This document shows positions 7,570-20,513 of a DNA stretch of 64,000 bases, piece by piece. Source of the stretch: Pseudomonadota bacterium (GTDB lineage Bacteria; Pseudomonadota; Gammaproteobacteria; Pseudomonadales; Moraxellaceae); NCBI GenBank assembly GCA_021851865.1, contig JAJZBU010000001.1, positions 120,685-184,684 on the forward strand, in the 5' to 3' direction. The number at the start of each line of letters is the position of its first letter. Within the stretch, counting starts at the first letter, position 1. The position numbers and the translations under genes are program-made. The notes beneath the pieces were generated by a model. That model worked only from the letters and a program-made list of their open reading frames with translations, ran no database searches and was not told where the DNA came from.

Positions 7570-9214
7570 AGACTCGCTCCTTGAAGGCTTCGATACCGAT
7601 ACGACGGTAGGTCTGCAGGAAACTCTCGCCAGTCTGACGCTGATCGAGATAGGTCTGCAGGATCTCCTCGATGACGTCGGCCATGTCTTCGGCGCTGAAG
7701 GACGGCCCGAGGATGTCGCCGAGGCTGGCTTGCCGGCCACTGTCGCCGCCGAGAGAGACCTGATAAAACTCGGCACCTTTCTTATCGACGCCGAGGATGC
7801 CGATATGGCCGACGTGGTGATGGCCGCAGGCATTCATGCAGCCTGAGATGTTCAGGTGCAGTTCACCGAGGTCATAGGCGATGTCGAGTTCTTCGACGCG
7901 TCGCTGAATCTGTTCGGCGATGGGAATCGATTTGGCATTGGCGAGGGAGCAGAAGTCGCCACCCGGACAGCAGATGATGTCGGTGATGGTGCCGATGTTG
8001 GCGCAGGCGAGGCCGAGCCTGTTCAGCGCCTGCCAGAGCTCGGGCAGATCCTGCTGACGCACATCGGGGAAGACCATGTTTTGTTCATGCGTCGTGCGCA
8101 GTGCGGCAAAGCTGTAGCGCTCGGCGAGATCGGCGATCGCCAGCATCTGTTCGGCACTGACGTCGCCTGGTGCGACGCCGGTGCGTTTGAGCGACAAGGT
8201 GACGATGCGATAACCCGGCTGACGATGCGCCTGGGTATTGTGTTGATACCAAGCCCTAAAGGTTGCGTCACGGGCCAATCGTACCGGCAGACTTGGGTCA
8301 TCGTCGAGCTGTTCGTAAGGCGGCGGTGCAAAATGCGCGCGCACGCGTTCGATCTCAGCCTCGCTGAGAAGATGCGTGCCGCGCACGAGCAGGCGAGCAA
8401 ACTCAGCGTCGACCTGTTGTTTGAAAGCATCGACGCCGAGAGCGCGCACCAGGATCTTGATGCGTGCTTTGAATTTGTTGTCGCGTCGACCATGCAGGTT
8501 GTAGATGCGCAAGATGGCCTCGAGATAGGCCAGCAGATGGCGGGGTTCGATCTCGTCATGAATGAAGCTGCCGATCATCGGTGTACGACCGAGGCCACCA
8601 CCGACCAGGACGCGAAAGCGCAAGGCACCATCTTTGTGGCGCCAGAGTTGCAGGCCGATGTCATGCACGGCGATGGCGGCGCGGTCATCACGTTCATGGG
8701 CGTTCACCGCAATTTTGAATTTGCGCGGCAGGAAGGCGAATTCCGGGTGAAAGGTCGACCATTGGCGGATGATCTCGCACCAGGGGCGTGGATCGTCGAC
8801 TTCGCCGGCCTGGCTCCCGGCATAAGGGTCGCTGGTGGTGTTGCGGATACAGTTGCCGCTGGTCTGGATGCAGTGCATCTGCACGCTCGCCAGCTCCGCC
8901 AGAATATCCGGCACGTCTTCCAGGCGCGGCCAGTTCAGCTGCATGTTCTGCCGTGTCGAGACATGGCCGTAGCCACGGTCATAGCGCTGGCTGATCGCCG
9001 CCAGCTGGCGCAGCTGGCGGCTGTGCAGCTGTCCGTAGGGAATGGCGATACGCAGCATGGGTGCATAGCGCTGGATATAGAGGCCGTTCTGCAAGCGTAG
9101 GGGACGAAAATCATCTTCACTCAGCTGGCCATTCAGATAGCGCTGCATCTGGTCGCGAAACTGCGCGACGCGTTCATCGACGATGCGCTGATCATAATCA
9201 TCATACTGGTACAT
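7553..9214 (-). CDS. cysI: Sulfite reductase hemoprotein (CysI/NirA family)
   Basis: The 553-residue assimilatory reductase converts sulfite to sulfide using siroheme and a coupled [4Fe-4S] cluster. The cluster ligands are seen as CCPGGDFC (Cys-x5-Cys) and GCMNAC (Cys-x3-Cys). The tandem ferredoxin-like halves show HVSTRQNMQLNWPRLEDVP, NCIRNTTSDPYAG, FLPRKFKIAVNAHERDD and RTTHEQNMVFPDV. A separate NADPH flavoprotein gene (cysJ) is not beside it. The arrangement cysI-DUF934 is the Pseudomonas-type layout. It is divergent from the GntR regulator, with an AT-rich gap between. The gene could also be annotated as a nitrite/sulfite reductase. Confidence 0.92.
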   Translation of the reverse strand: MYQYDDYDQRIVDERVAQFRDQMQRYLNGQLSEDDFRPLRLQNGLYIQRYAPMLRIAIPYGQLHSRQLRQLAAISQRYDRGYGHVSTRQNMQLNWPRLEDVPDILAELASVQMHCIQTSGNCIRNTTSDPYAGSQAGEVDDPRPWCEIIRQWSTFHPEFAFLPRKFKIAVNAHERDDRAAIAVHDIGLQLWRHKDGALRFRVLVGGGLGRTPMIGSFIHDEIEPRHLLAYLEAILRIYNLHGRRDNKFKARIKILVRALGVDAFKQQVDAEFARLLVRGTHLLSEAEIERVRAHFAPPPYEQLDDDPSLPVRLARDATFRAWYQHNTQAHRQPGYRIVTLSLKRTGVAPGDVSAEQMLAIADLAERYSFAALRTTHEQNMVFPDVRQQDLPELWQALNRLGLACANIGTITDIICCPGGDFCSLANAKSIPIAEQIQRRVEELDIAYDLGELHLNISGCMNACGHHHVGHIGILGVDKKGAEFYQVSLGGDSGRQASLGDILGPSFSAEDMADVIEEILQTYLDQRQTGESFLQTYRRIGIEAFKERVYATTD

Positions 9215-9421
9215 GCGGCATACCCTGGCGAACGGACAAGGAGGCTACCTTAGCAAGGGGGGCTAATAAAATAAAATTCTTTTTTCCAATATGTTAATTT
9301 CATTTTCGTATAACAATCAGATCCTGCGCAGGGATGATCGCGCCTGCCTTGCCGCTGAGGGGCGCAGCTCGCTACAATGCTTGCCTGTGAAGGATGGACC
9401 GTCCAGCCAGTCGAGATCAGC

Positions 9422-10117
9422 ATGGGTTTTAGAGCGAAGGATAGTCTGGCCGAGCAGATCGCACAGCATCTGGCCGAGCAAATCGTGCGGGGTGACCTGC
9501 TCGAGGGCGAACGAATCCAGGAATTGCGGATCGCCAAGGAACTCAAAGTCTCGCGCGGATCGGTGCGGGAGGCTCTGTTGTTGCTTGAGCAGCGGCATCT
9601 CATCGAGATCTACGCCCGTCGCGGCGCCATCGTCAGCGAGTTGACGGTGCAGCATGTGCGTGCTCTCTACGAACTCTTTGCCTTGCTGATCGGACGCCTC
9701 CTGCAGCATGTGTTGCGGCGGGGTCAAACGGGGGCACGGGAAGCCTGGCAATTGCAGTTGCAGCGTCTCCGTGAAGCCCTGTCGGTGGGGGATCAGGAAG
9801 TCTTTGCCGCGGAGGTCTTTGCTTTTGTGCGGCTGAGTTATCGCTGGGCTGACAATTCTTATCTCGAAGATGTGGTGGAGGATCTCGAACCGGCCCTGCG
9901 GCGGTGCACTTTTCTTGTACTGCATAGCGGTCCACGCGCCGCTGAGGCGCTCTATGAGGGCTTGCGCCAGCTCGGCGAGTTGCTGGCGCGGGGTGATGAG
10001 GCGCCGGCCCTGCAGCGCGCTGAAGAGATGGTGCAGGAACAGTGTGAGCAGGTGGTCGACGCCTTGCTGCGGATCAAACAGGTCGAGCTCGCTTGGGCTC
10101 AGAGACATCGGCGTTGA
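9422..10117 (+). CDS. GntR-family transcriptional regulator (FCD-like)
   Basis: The 231-residue protein has an N-terminal winged helix typical of GntR (SLAEQIAQHLAEQIVRG, ERIQELRIAKELKVSRGSVR, EALLLLEQRHLIEI) and an all-helical effector domain of the FadR/FCD type. The ATG at 9422 begins the conserved helix; an in-frame ATG at 9377 would add 15 residues without a better ribosome site. A GntR gene immediately before smc is also present in Pseudomonas. The effector is unknown. The upstream 200 bases shared with cysI are very AT-rich around 9265-9315 and probably hold both promoters. Confidence 0.88.
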   Translation: MGFRAKDSLAEQIAQHLAEQIVRGDLLEGERIQELRIAKELKVSRGSVREALLLLEQRHLIEIYARRGAIVSELTVQHVRALYELFALLIGRLLQHVLRRGQTGAREAWQLQLQRLREALSVGDQEVFAAEVFAFVRLSYRWADNSYLEDVVEDLEPALRRCTFLVLHSGPRAAEALYEGLRQLGELLARGDEAPALQRAEEMVQEQCEQVVDALLRIKQVELAWAQRHRR

Positions 10118-10128
10118 GAGGTTGATGC

Positions 10129-13100
10129 ATGCGTCTCAAGTCGATTCGCCTTACCGGGTTTAAATCTTTCGTCGATGCGACGAGCGTGCATTTTCCGAGC
10201 AATCTGTCGGCGGTGGTCGGCCCGAACGGCTGTGGCAAATCCAACATCATCGACGCTGTGCGTTGGGTCATGGGGGAGTCCTCGGCGAAGAATTTGCGCG
10301 GAGAGTCGATGGCCGATGTCATCTTCAATGGTTCGAGCGGCCGCAAGCCGGTGGCGCAGGCGGCGATCGAGCTCATCTTCGACAATGCCGACGGCAGTCT
10401 CGGTGGCGAGTACGCCGCTTTTTCCGAGATCGCCGTGCGCCGCATGGTGACGCGTGACGGGCGTTCAGACTATTTTCTCAACGGTAGCCGTTGCCGGCGC
10501 AAGGACATCACCGACATCTTCCTCGGTACCGGTCTTGGCCCACGCAGCTATGCGATCATCGAGCAGGGCATGATCTCGCGCCTGATCGAGGCCAAACCAG
10601 AAGAATTGCGCGTCTATATCGAGGAAGCCGCGGGCATCTCGCGTTATAAGGATCGCCGGCGTGACACCGAGCTGCGCATGCGTCATACGCGCGACAATCT
10701 CGATCGTCTCAATGATTTGCGTGAAGAGTTGGCGCGGCAGCTGCAGCATCTCGAACGTCAGGCGCAAGCGGCAGAAAAGTATCGCGAACTCAAAGATGAA
10801 GAGTTGCGTCTGCGCGTCACGCTACAGGCCTTGCGCTGGCGGCAGCAAGAACAAATCGCCGCCGCCGAAACGGCGCGTCTCGGCGAAGAAGAGGTCGCTG
10901 TTGCAGCGCTCATGAGTCAGCGCCAGACGCTGCTCACCTGGCTCGAAGGCAGTCGTCTTGAGCGCACACAACAGGCCGATGCGGTGCAGCAGGCGCAACA
11001 ACAGCACTATCGTCTCGGTCATGAACTGGCGACGGTGCAGCAGAGTTTGCAGCATCGGCGCGAGCGTCTGCTGCAGATCGCGCAAGACCTGCAGGATGCT
11101 GATGCCCGCTATCAGCAGATGAGTGAACACGCCCACAACGATGCCGAGGAATTGCGCGAAGTCGGTGAACAACTCGCCGAGCTGATGCCGGAGCTGGGTG
11201 CTCTGCAGCGGCAGGGACAGCAAGGACAGGATGCTTTGCAGGCGGCGGAAGCGGATATGCAGCGTTGGCAGCAGTCTTGGGAGGCTTTTCAGGAAGCAAC
11301 GGCGCAGCATACGCAGCAAGCGGAACTGCAACAGATGCGTCTGCAGCAGATCGAGCAGTCGCAAAAGCGCACGCACGAACGCCGCGCCCGCCTCGAGGCC
11401 GAGCAGATGCATCTGCCGGAACAGGTGGACGAGGCGGCGTTCATTCTGCAGGAACAGATCGCTGAGCTCGATTTGCGGCAGGAGGAAGCGCAGGAGCAGG
11501 TTCAGGCTCTCGCGCTGGAGATGCAGCAGCAGCGTGGCCGTATTCAGGCGCAGGAGGGCGAACTCGACGCTATCCGTCGCCAGCTGCAGGAACAGCAGGG
11601 CGCCTTGATGGCTTTGCAATCGCTGCAGGATGAGGCTCTCGCCTGTGGCCCCAGCAGTCAGGCGTGGCTGGCGGACCATGGCCTGCAGCACCAGCGGCGC
11701 TTGCTTGATGATCTGCAAGTGACGCCGACCTGGCAGCGCGCCGTCGAGACGGCGCTGGCGGAGCGTCTGCGCGCCTTGCAGATGGACGGCTTCGCTGCCG
11801 TAACGGACTGGAGCGAAGTGCCGTCGGCGCTGGCGCTGCTGGCACAGGGCGCCGATTGGCAGGCCATGGGTGAGGATGATCTGGCGCATGAAGTCCAGCC
11901 ACTGGCGGCGCGAGCCCTGCTGTGGGGATGGCGCAAGAGTCCCTCTTTGGCGCAGGCTTTGCTCCAGCGTGGCGACTTGTCGCCGGGCCAGGTCTGGGTG
12001 ACGGCGGATGCGGTGATGGTCGGGGCGCACTTCATCCAGTGGCCGACGCGGACGGCGGCGGACGGCCTCATCGAACGGCAGCAGCGCCTACAGCAGATGC
12101 AGGCTGAATGCGAGCAACTGCAGAAACGTAAGACGGCCAGTGCCGATCTTTTGCAGGCTTTGCAGCAGCGTCTCCCGGAACTCGAGGCGGCGCGCGACGA
12201 CGCGCATGCGCGCATGGGGGAGTTGGTGCGGGAACGCGGCATACGGCTCGCCGATCTGCGCGCCCGGCAAGTGCGCGATGAGCAGCAGCAGGCGCGTCGC
12301 CAACGCATCCGCGATGAACTCAGCGAAGTGCGGCAACAGGAAGAAAGCGACGCCATCGCGCATGAGCAGGCACTCGCGCAGAAAGAAGCTGCTCTCGCTG
12401 CCATGCTCGTCGCAGCGGATCAGCGTACGACCTTGCTGGCGCAGCGCGATGCCAAGCGTGCTCAGGTCGACGCCTTGCGTGATGAGGTGCGCGCCAGGCG
12501 CGAGCAGATGCATCAGCTCGATGTACAGCGGCAGTCTTTGTCGACGCGGCAACATTCACTCGAACGCAGCCTTGAGCGTGCGCAGGAACAGCGGCAGGCG
12601 CTCGCCGATCGTCGCGATGCGTTACGAGAGGAGGAGATGCAGGCACAGCTCTCTCCGCAGCACGAAGAGGCGCGTTTGCATGAGCTGGCCGAGGCTCAGG
12701 AGCAGGCGCATCAACGCTGGTTGCACCTGCGCGAAGTCCTGGCCGCGCATGACGAGGCGATCCAGGCGCGTGATGGCGAACGCCTGCAGTGTGAGCGTCA
12801 TCTGCAGGGGCGGCAAGAAGGCATCGCCGCCTTGCGCTTGCGCGTCCAGGAAGCGCAAACGCGTATGCAGGCTGTGCAGGAGCAGTTGCAGGAGCAGGGC
12901 GCAGAACTCGCCATGGGTCTGGATCAGCTGGATGAAACGCCTCTCGATGAGGCGGCGATGCAGGCGCAGATCGAGCGTGTGGCGGCGCGTATCCAGCGCC
13001 TGGGCCCCATCAATCTGGCGGCCATCGATGAATATCGCCAGCAGCTGGAACGCAAGACCTATCTCGATCACCAGGATGCCGATCTGCGCGAAGCCCTGGA

Positions 13101-13614
13101 GATGCTGGAAAATGCCATCCGCAAGATCGACCGTGAGACGCGCACTCTGTTCAAAGACACCTTTGATCGTGTCAATCAGGGTTTCGCCGAGCTTTTCCCG
13201 AAAGTGTTCGGTGGCGGTCACGCTTACCTCGAATTGACCGGTGACGATCTGCTCGAGGCAGGTGTTGCGATCATGGCGCGCCCGCCGGGCAAGAGAAATT
13301 CGACCATTCATCTGCTGTCGGGCGGCGAGAAGGCGCTCACTGCACTGTCTTTGGTTTTCTCCATTTTTGCCTTGAACCCGGCGCCTTTTTGTATGCTCGA
13401 TGAAGTCGACGCGCCTCTCGATGACGCCAATGTCGCCCGTTTTGCGCGTTTGGTCGAAGAAATGTCGCAACGTCTGCAGTTCATTTATATTACGCACAAC
13501 AAGATCGCCATGGAGATGGCTCATCAACTCATGGGAGTGACCATGCATGAGCCTGGAGTATCGCGCTTGGTGGCCGTCAATGTCGAAGAAGCCGCACGCA
13601 TGGCGGCGCAGTAG
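10129..13614 (+). CDS. smc: Chromosome segregation ATPase SMC
   Basis: The 1161-residue protein has the whole SMC layout: an N-terminal ATPase half with Walker A GPNGCGKSNIIDA (about residue 31); a first coiled coil rich in Gln, Glu and Arg; a hinge region around residues 515-650; a second coiled coil; and a C-terminal half with the ABC signature LLSGGEKALTALSL (about 1062) and Walker B FCMLDEVDAPLDDANV (about 1087). SMC dimers organise the chromosome with ScpA/ScpB kleisin partners, which are not in the window. It follows the GntR gene by 11 bases. Confidence 0.97.
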   Translation: MRLKSIRLTGFKSFVDATSVHFPSNLSAVVGPNGCGKSNIIDAVRWVMGESSAKNLRGESMADVIFNGSSGRKPVAQAAIELIFDNADGSLGGEYAAFSEIAVRRMVTRDGRSDYFLNGSRCRRKDITDIFLGTGLGPRSYAIIEQGMISRLIEAKPEELRVYIEEAAGISRYKDRRRDTELRMRHTRDNLDRLNDLREELARQLQHLERQAQAAEKYRELKDEELRLRVTLQALRWRQQEQIAAAETARLGEEEVAVAALMSQRQTLLTWLEGSRLERTQQADAVQQAQQQHYRLGHELATVQQSLQHRRERLLQIAQDLQDADARYQQMSEHAHNDAEELREVGEQLAELMPELGALQRQGQQGQDALQAAEADMQRWQQSWEAFQEATAQHTQQAELQQMRLQQIEQSQKRTHERRARLEAEQMHLPEQVDEAAFILQEQIAELDLRQEEAQEQVQALALEMQQQRGRIQAQEGELDAIRRQLQEQQGALMALQSLQDEALACGPSSQAWLADHGLQHQRRLLDDLQVTPTWQRAVETALAERLRALQMDGFAAVTDWSEVPSALALLAQGADWQAMGEDDLAHEVQPLAARALLWGWRKSPSLAQALLQRGDLSPGQVWVTADAVMVGAHFIQWPTRTAADGLIERQQRLQQMQAECEQLQKRKTASADLLQALQQRLPELEAARDDAHARMGELVRERGIRLADLRARQVRDEQQQARRQRIRDELSEVRQQEESDAIAHEQALAQKEAALAAMLVAADQRTTLLAQRDAKRAQVDALRDEVRARREQMHQLDVQRQSLSTRQHSLERSLERAQEQRQALADRRDALREEEMQAQLSPQHEEARLHELAEAQEQAHQRWLHLREVLAAHDEAIQARDGERLQCERHLQGRQEGIAALRLRVQEAQTRMQAVQEQLQEQGAELAMGLDQLDETPLDEAAMQAQIERVAARIQRLGPINLAAIDEYRQQLERKTYLDHQDADLREALEMLENAIRKIDRETRTLFKDTFDRVNQGFAELFPKVFGGGHAYLELTGDDLLEAGVAIMARPPGKRNSTIHLLSGGEKALTALSLVFSIFALNPAPFCMLDEVDAPLDDANVARFARLVEEMSQRLQFIYITHNKIAMEMAHQLMGVTMHEPGVSRLVAVNVEEAARMAAQ

Positions 13615-13622
13615 GGGGAGGC

Positions 13623-17034
<3,412 letters not shown>

Positions 17035-17038
17035 GTAG

Positions 17039-17464
17039 GTGGCCGAAGTGGAGCGGGAATCGGTGGTCTACGGCGTCATTCGTGATCTCATCTGGACGGC
17101 GGACGCCGGGGGCGAGCAGCGCCGCGCCCATAATCGTGAAGTCCTCGCGGCTTTGCCAGAAGATGAGGGGGGGCCTTTGCTCTGGCGGGCGATGTTCAGC
17201 AGCCAGCAGGCGCGTGAGTTAGGCTGCGCTTATCAGAGCGCGCTCATCCATTTTGGCCTGACCTGTCGCGGTATCGAATACGAGTGGTCTTCATGGCTGC
17301 AGTCTTTTGAGACGCTGCTGGGCCGGCTGTACTGGGTTCAGGCCAAGGTCCATTTGGAGACCGAAGGGGCCGCCCAGCATGTTTTTATCTGGGAACCAGA
17401 GCAGGAGTTTCATGGGCCGGACATGCCCATGTCCCTGCGTTGCGCCTGGGAAAGGATCGATTAA
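17039..17464 (+). CDS. Unrecognised 141-residue protein
   Basis: I do not recognise this family. The protein is soluble and acidic, without a signal peptide or membrane segment, and is rich in Trp and Glu. The middle part (FSSQQARELGCAYQSALIHF) looks helical and the C-terminal half (YWVQAKVHLETEGAAQHVFI) looks like beta strands. A GTG at 17039 is used; a later GTG at 17048 is equally possible and no strong ribosome site decides it. It lies four bases after the lipoprotein gene and 39 before the DUF2058 gene. Codon use matches its neighbours, so it is probably real. Confidence 0.65.
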   Translation: MAEVERESVVYGVIRDLIWTADAGGEQRRAHNREVLAALPEDEGGPLLWRAMFSSQQARELGCAYQSALIHFGLTCRGIEYEWSSWLQSFETLLGRLYWVQAKVHLETEGAAQHVFIWEPEQEFHGPDMPMSLRCAWERID

Positions 17465-17503
17465 GGATCTTCTCGCGCATTCATCGCCTGTACGGAGGTC
17501 AAG

Positions 17504-18016
17504 ATGTCATTGCAGGAACAGTTGCTCAAATTAGGGGTCGCCGATCGCAAGCAGTTGCGCCAGGCCCAGCATGCGCAGCGACAGGCGGCCAAGAGCGGTG
17601 ACAATGAGGCGCGGCAGCTCGCCGAGGAGCGAAGCCGCCAGAAAAAAGAGCAGCAACAGCAGCGTCAGCGCGATCTCAATCAGGAGCGCGCGCGCAAGGA
17701 GCAGGAAGCTGCGGCACGGCAGATGATGCTGCAACAGGAAGTGGCGCGTCAGTCGGGCGAGGCCGTCTGTCATGTTCGTGTCGGACAGCAATTGCGCAAA
17801 GTGCGTCTGCAGGAGTCGCAGTATCAGGCAGTGTGCGCAGGTGACCTGCGCTGGGGACTGCTCGATGATCGCCTGTTGTTGCTAAATGCGGCGGCGGCGA
17901 TGGCCATCGCCGAGAGGGCCGAGCATCTGATTCTGCCGCAGCAAGTGGCGACGGTCGAGGTGGTCGCAGGTTATGAGGACCCGCGCTACCAGATCCCCGA
18001 TGATCTCATGTGGTGA
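17504..18016 (+). CDS. DUF2058 (YaiL-like) protein
   Basis: The 170-residue protein has the DUF2058 pattern: an N-terminal SLQEQLLKLGVADRKQ, a highly charged coiled coil of Gln, Arg, Lys and Glu (about residues 22-85), and a globular C-terminal half (YQAVCAGDLRWGLLDDRLLL, LILPQQVATVEVVAGYEDP, YQIPDDLMW). It is related to E. coli YaiL, described as nucleoprotein- or polynucleotide-associated, with unproven function. GGAGG lies before the ATG. Its last 31 bases overlap the end of the convergent hydrolase gene. Confidence 0.85.
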   Translation: MSLQEQLLKLGVADRKQLRQAQHAQRQAAKSGDNEARQLAEERSRQKKEQQQQRQRDLNQERARKEQEAAARQMMLQQEVARQSGEAVCHVRVGQQLRKVRLQESQYQAVCAGDLRWGLLDDRLLLLNAAAAMAIAERAEHLILPQQVATVEVVAGYEDPRYQIPDDLMW

Positions 18017-18954
18017 CGCGTATCGATCTCGATGCTGTGCGCGCCGACGAAGCTGGCGATCGACTGTGCCAGTTCCTCCGGGCTGTCTTCGCTGAGAAAA
18101 TGTCCACCGGACAAGCGGATGGTTTTGCCGCAGCCGAGGACGCTGCAGGCTTCATCGGCATGGCGATGGAAGTCGACCGCCTGATCCTGATCTCCCCAGA
18201 TCAACTGCGTCGGCAGGGGGTTCTTCAGGATCGACTGACGTATGTTCTGTTCGAAGTCACGGGTCTTGATGAAGCCACGCATGATACGCAGAAACGCCGC
18301 CCCTTCATCCTGACGCAGCAGCAGCGCGAGATGACTCAGAATCTCGCTGCGCGGCATGTCACGACAGACGCCATAGTGGCGATAGAGGCTCTCAAACCAG
18401 GCGCTGCGCAAGTTTTTGAGATAGATGGGGCCGAGGACTGGCCAGCTCAGCGCGCTCATATACCAGGGGCGACGATAGGTCGCCGTCGCCATCATTGAAC
18501 TGATCACCGTCAGACTCGCCACTTGGTCGGGGATCAGGCGCATACATTCGAGGGCGATGGGACCGGCGATACTGTGGCTGACGAGGTGCACTCTGCGTAG
18601 ACCGAGAGCGTGCAGGGCGTCGCTCAACCAGCGGGCGAGACCACACCAACTGTAGTCGAAGCGATCGGGTCGATCCGCCAGACCCATACCCGGCCAGTCG
18701 ATAGCCATGGCATGTACGCCTTGCCGAGCCAAGGCCGGCAGCAGCCAGCGGTAGACATAAGCCGACGTCGGTATGCCATGCAGACAAAGGACGGGTTCAC
18801 CACGACCACATTGCCAGACATAGGTCGAGGCTGTCGCTAAGTGCAGGTGGGTGGCGAGCCGATGCCAATCGTCGATCAGGGTATGTGCGTCAGCCTGGGT
18901 CTGCTCTGGCCAGTGCCAGTGGGTCAGGGGGCGTGGCGGTTTCTCATGATTCAT
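17986..18954 (-). CDS. Alpha/beta-fold hydrolase
   Basis: The 322-residue protein shows an alpha/beta hydrolase core: VLCLHGIPTSAYVYRWLLP (oxyanion region), AIDWPGMGLADRPD, the nucleophile elbow LVSHSIAGPIALE with Ser as the likely nucleophile, a late QLIWGDQDQAVDF holding the acid, and LSGGHFLSEDSPEE holding the His. The layout resembles haloalkane dehalogenase and epoxide hydrolase relatives, but the nucleophile is Ser, which favours an esterase-like activity. The substrate is unknown. The start MNHEKPP at 18954 follows CCAGG; an in-frame start at 18975 is possible. Confidence 0.82.
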   Translation of the reverse strand: MNHEKPPRPLTHWHWPEQTQADAHTLIDDWHRLATHLHLATASTYVWQCGRGEPVLCLHGIPTSAYVYRWLLPALARQGVHAMAIDWPGMGLADRPDRFDYSWCGLARWLSDALHALGLRRVHLVSHSIAGPIALECMRLIPDQVASLTVISSMMATATYRRPWYMSALSWPVLGPIYLKNLRSAWFESLYRHYGVCRDMPRSEILSHLALLLRQDEGAAFLRIMRGFIKTRDFEQNIRQSILKNPLPTQLIWGDQDQAVDFHRHADEACSVLGCGKTIRLSGGHFLSEDSPEELAQSIASFVGAHSIEIDTRHHMRSSGIW

Positions 18955-18991
18955 CCTGGCGATCCTGGCAGGCACGGCAACGTGTCGGGGC

Positions 18992-19084
18992 AGTGTAGTT
19001 CATGCGGCAGAAATTTTCCTGATCGCCTAGCCAACTAGACATATTTTTGCAGTTAGATGGCTTTTTCATGAATTTAACTACACT
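18992..19084. promoter_or_regulatory. Divergent promoter region with 9-bp inverted repeat
   Basis: Between the hydrolase and porin starts, AGTGTAGTT (18992-19000) and its exact complement AACTACACT (19076-19084) flank 75 AT-rich bases. Such spaced arms could be a paired regulator site or chance. No clear Pho box was seen, and no -35/-10 pair was convincing. Confidence 0.3.
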
Positions 19085-19124
19085 CAATGGACCCAGACGT
19101 AAACCAAAATGAAGGAGGACTGGG

Positions 19125-20501
19125 ATGAGATCCATCAGCAAGCTACGTGATCTGGCGTGGGCCTGTGCGGCCGCGGGCGCCATTTCCCTGTCAGCACAAG
19201 CCGACGATAATCTGCATATCAATGGCTTTCTCACCGCAGGGGTGACGGGTAGCGATATGAAGTCGTTGCCTACTTGCCCGAGTACTGGGCCTTTTGGGTC
19301 CATGGCGCCATCACCGTCTTGTACGTTGGTGACCAGTCCCAGCAACCCTTTGCAATATACGCCGTACTATGACCATATCCAGCACAGCACCAACTGGACC
19401 AACGACAGCATCCTGGGCTTGCAGGCGGCCTATACCATCGACAGCCAGACCTCGATGACGGCACAGCTGGTGTCTTATGGCATCCAGAACTATCAGGTCA
19501 ATACGATATGGGCGTATGCCACTTATAAGCCGAGCGACAGCACCGAGCTGCGTCTTGGTCGGCAGCGCATACCCTTCTATATGTTGTCGGAGCAGATCGA
19601 CGTCGGCATGTCCTATCCCTGGGCGCGTCCACCTCTGGAGTTGTACAGTCTGCCGGTCAACCAGTACGACGGTTTGAGCGGTCGCTGGAACTGGCAGTGG
19701 GGGGACACCTCGGGCAACCTCAACTTCTTCGTCGGTAATGCACCGACCACGTCCAACTCGCCCTACATCCCGCTCGGTTTCGACATCAAGGATGCACGCG
19801 GCTTCAACTTCAATATCTATCAGGGGAATTTTACCTTTCACGGCGGGGTGACAGCCGGTAACGTCAACCTCAATCTCGCCGATGACCAGACGCCGGGACA
19901 GATGTTCTATAACCTCAATCAGTTGATCACGACGGTTGGGGCGCCGAGCATCGCCGATCAGCTAGCTACTTTCTACGATTTAGGCACCATCTATGATGAT
20001 GGCAACTGGCTGGTGATGTCGGAAATCAGCGATCTGCGCTATGGCAGTGGCAGCATCCTGCAGGATCCGTTCAGCGGCTATGTCATGGTTGGCTACCACT
20101 TCGGTCAGATCATGCCGGAATTTACCATCAGCCAGATGCGCACCAACACCCAGGGCAACCAGAACCGTTCGACAGCGATCTCGGATGTCAACAATCCTGC
20201 CAATCTCGCCAAGATCGCCGCTTTGGCGCCGGCCGGCCAGTCTTTGGCGGACTCGATCAATAGCCTGAATCTGGCACGAGCCTCGATCGCCAACCAGGGC
20301 ATGCAGGAGACGACTTATACCTTGGGGCTGCGCTATGACCTGACACCTAAGATGTCGGTCAAGTTTGAGTGGAGTCGAGTCAATGGACTCGGAGGGTCAC
20401 CGGATGGCGTCATCGGCAGCGGAGGTTGGGGGCAGTTCTCTGATGCGCCTGCTGGCGGTAGCGCCAATTTCTACACCTTCGTCGTCAATGCCATGTTCTA
20501 A
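19125..20501 (+). CDS. Outer-membrane porin
   Basis: The 458-residue protein has a signal peptide (DLAWACAAAGAISLSAQA, cut before DDNLH), then alternating amphipathic strands typical of a beta barrel: HINGFLTAGVTG, SILGLQAAYTI, STELRLGRQRIPFYML, TYTLGLRYDLTPKMSVKFEW. It ends in Phe (TFVVNAMF), the usual outer-membrane insertion signal. A GGAGGACTGGG ribosome site precedes the ATG. It is followed 12 bases later by a small PstS-like periplasmic protein, so the pair probably works on one solute. The solute cannot be read from the sequence; phosphate is suggested only by the neighbour. Confidence 0.85.
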   Translation: MRSISKLRDLAWACAAAGAISLSAQADDNLHINGFLTAGVTGSDMKSLPTCPSTGPFGSMAPSPSCTLVTSPSNPLQYTPYYDHIQHSTNWTNDSILGLQAAYTIDSQTSMTAQLVSYGIQNYQVNTIWAYATYKPSDSTELRLGRQRIPFYMLSEQIDVGMSYPWARPPLELYSLPVNQYDGLSGRWNWQWGDTSGNLNFFVGNAPTTSNSPYIPLGFDIKDARGFNFNIYQGNFTFHGGVTAGNVNLNLADDQTPGQMFYNLNQLITTVGAPSIADQLATFYDLGTIYDDGNWLVMSEISDLRYGSGSILQDPFSGYVMVGYHFGQIMPEFTISQMRTNTQGNQNRSTAISDVNNPANLAKIAALAPAGQSLADSINSLNLARASIANQGMQETTYTLGLRYDLTPKMSVKFEWSRVNGLGGSPDGVIGSGGWGQFSDAPAGGSANFYTFVVNAMF

Positions 20502-20513
20502 GGAGGAGCCACG

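Noticed and set aside
7856..9100. A 414-codon plus-strand frame
   Set aside because: It is antisense to the well-supported sulfite reductase gene and has no recognisable domain; long antisense frames are expected in GC-rich genes.
9215..9421. Defined divergent promoters for cysI and the GntR gene
   Set aside because: The region is AT-rich and surely regulatory, but no -35/-10 pair with proper spacing or clear operator could be chosen.
10822..12030. A 402-codon minus-strand frame
   Set aside because: It is antisense to the first coiled coil of SMC; the Leu/Arg/Gln richness mirrors the Glu/Gln codons of the coil.
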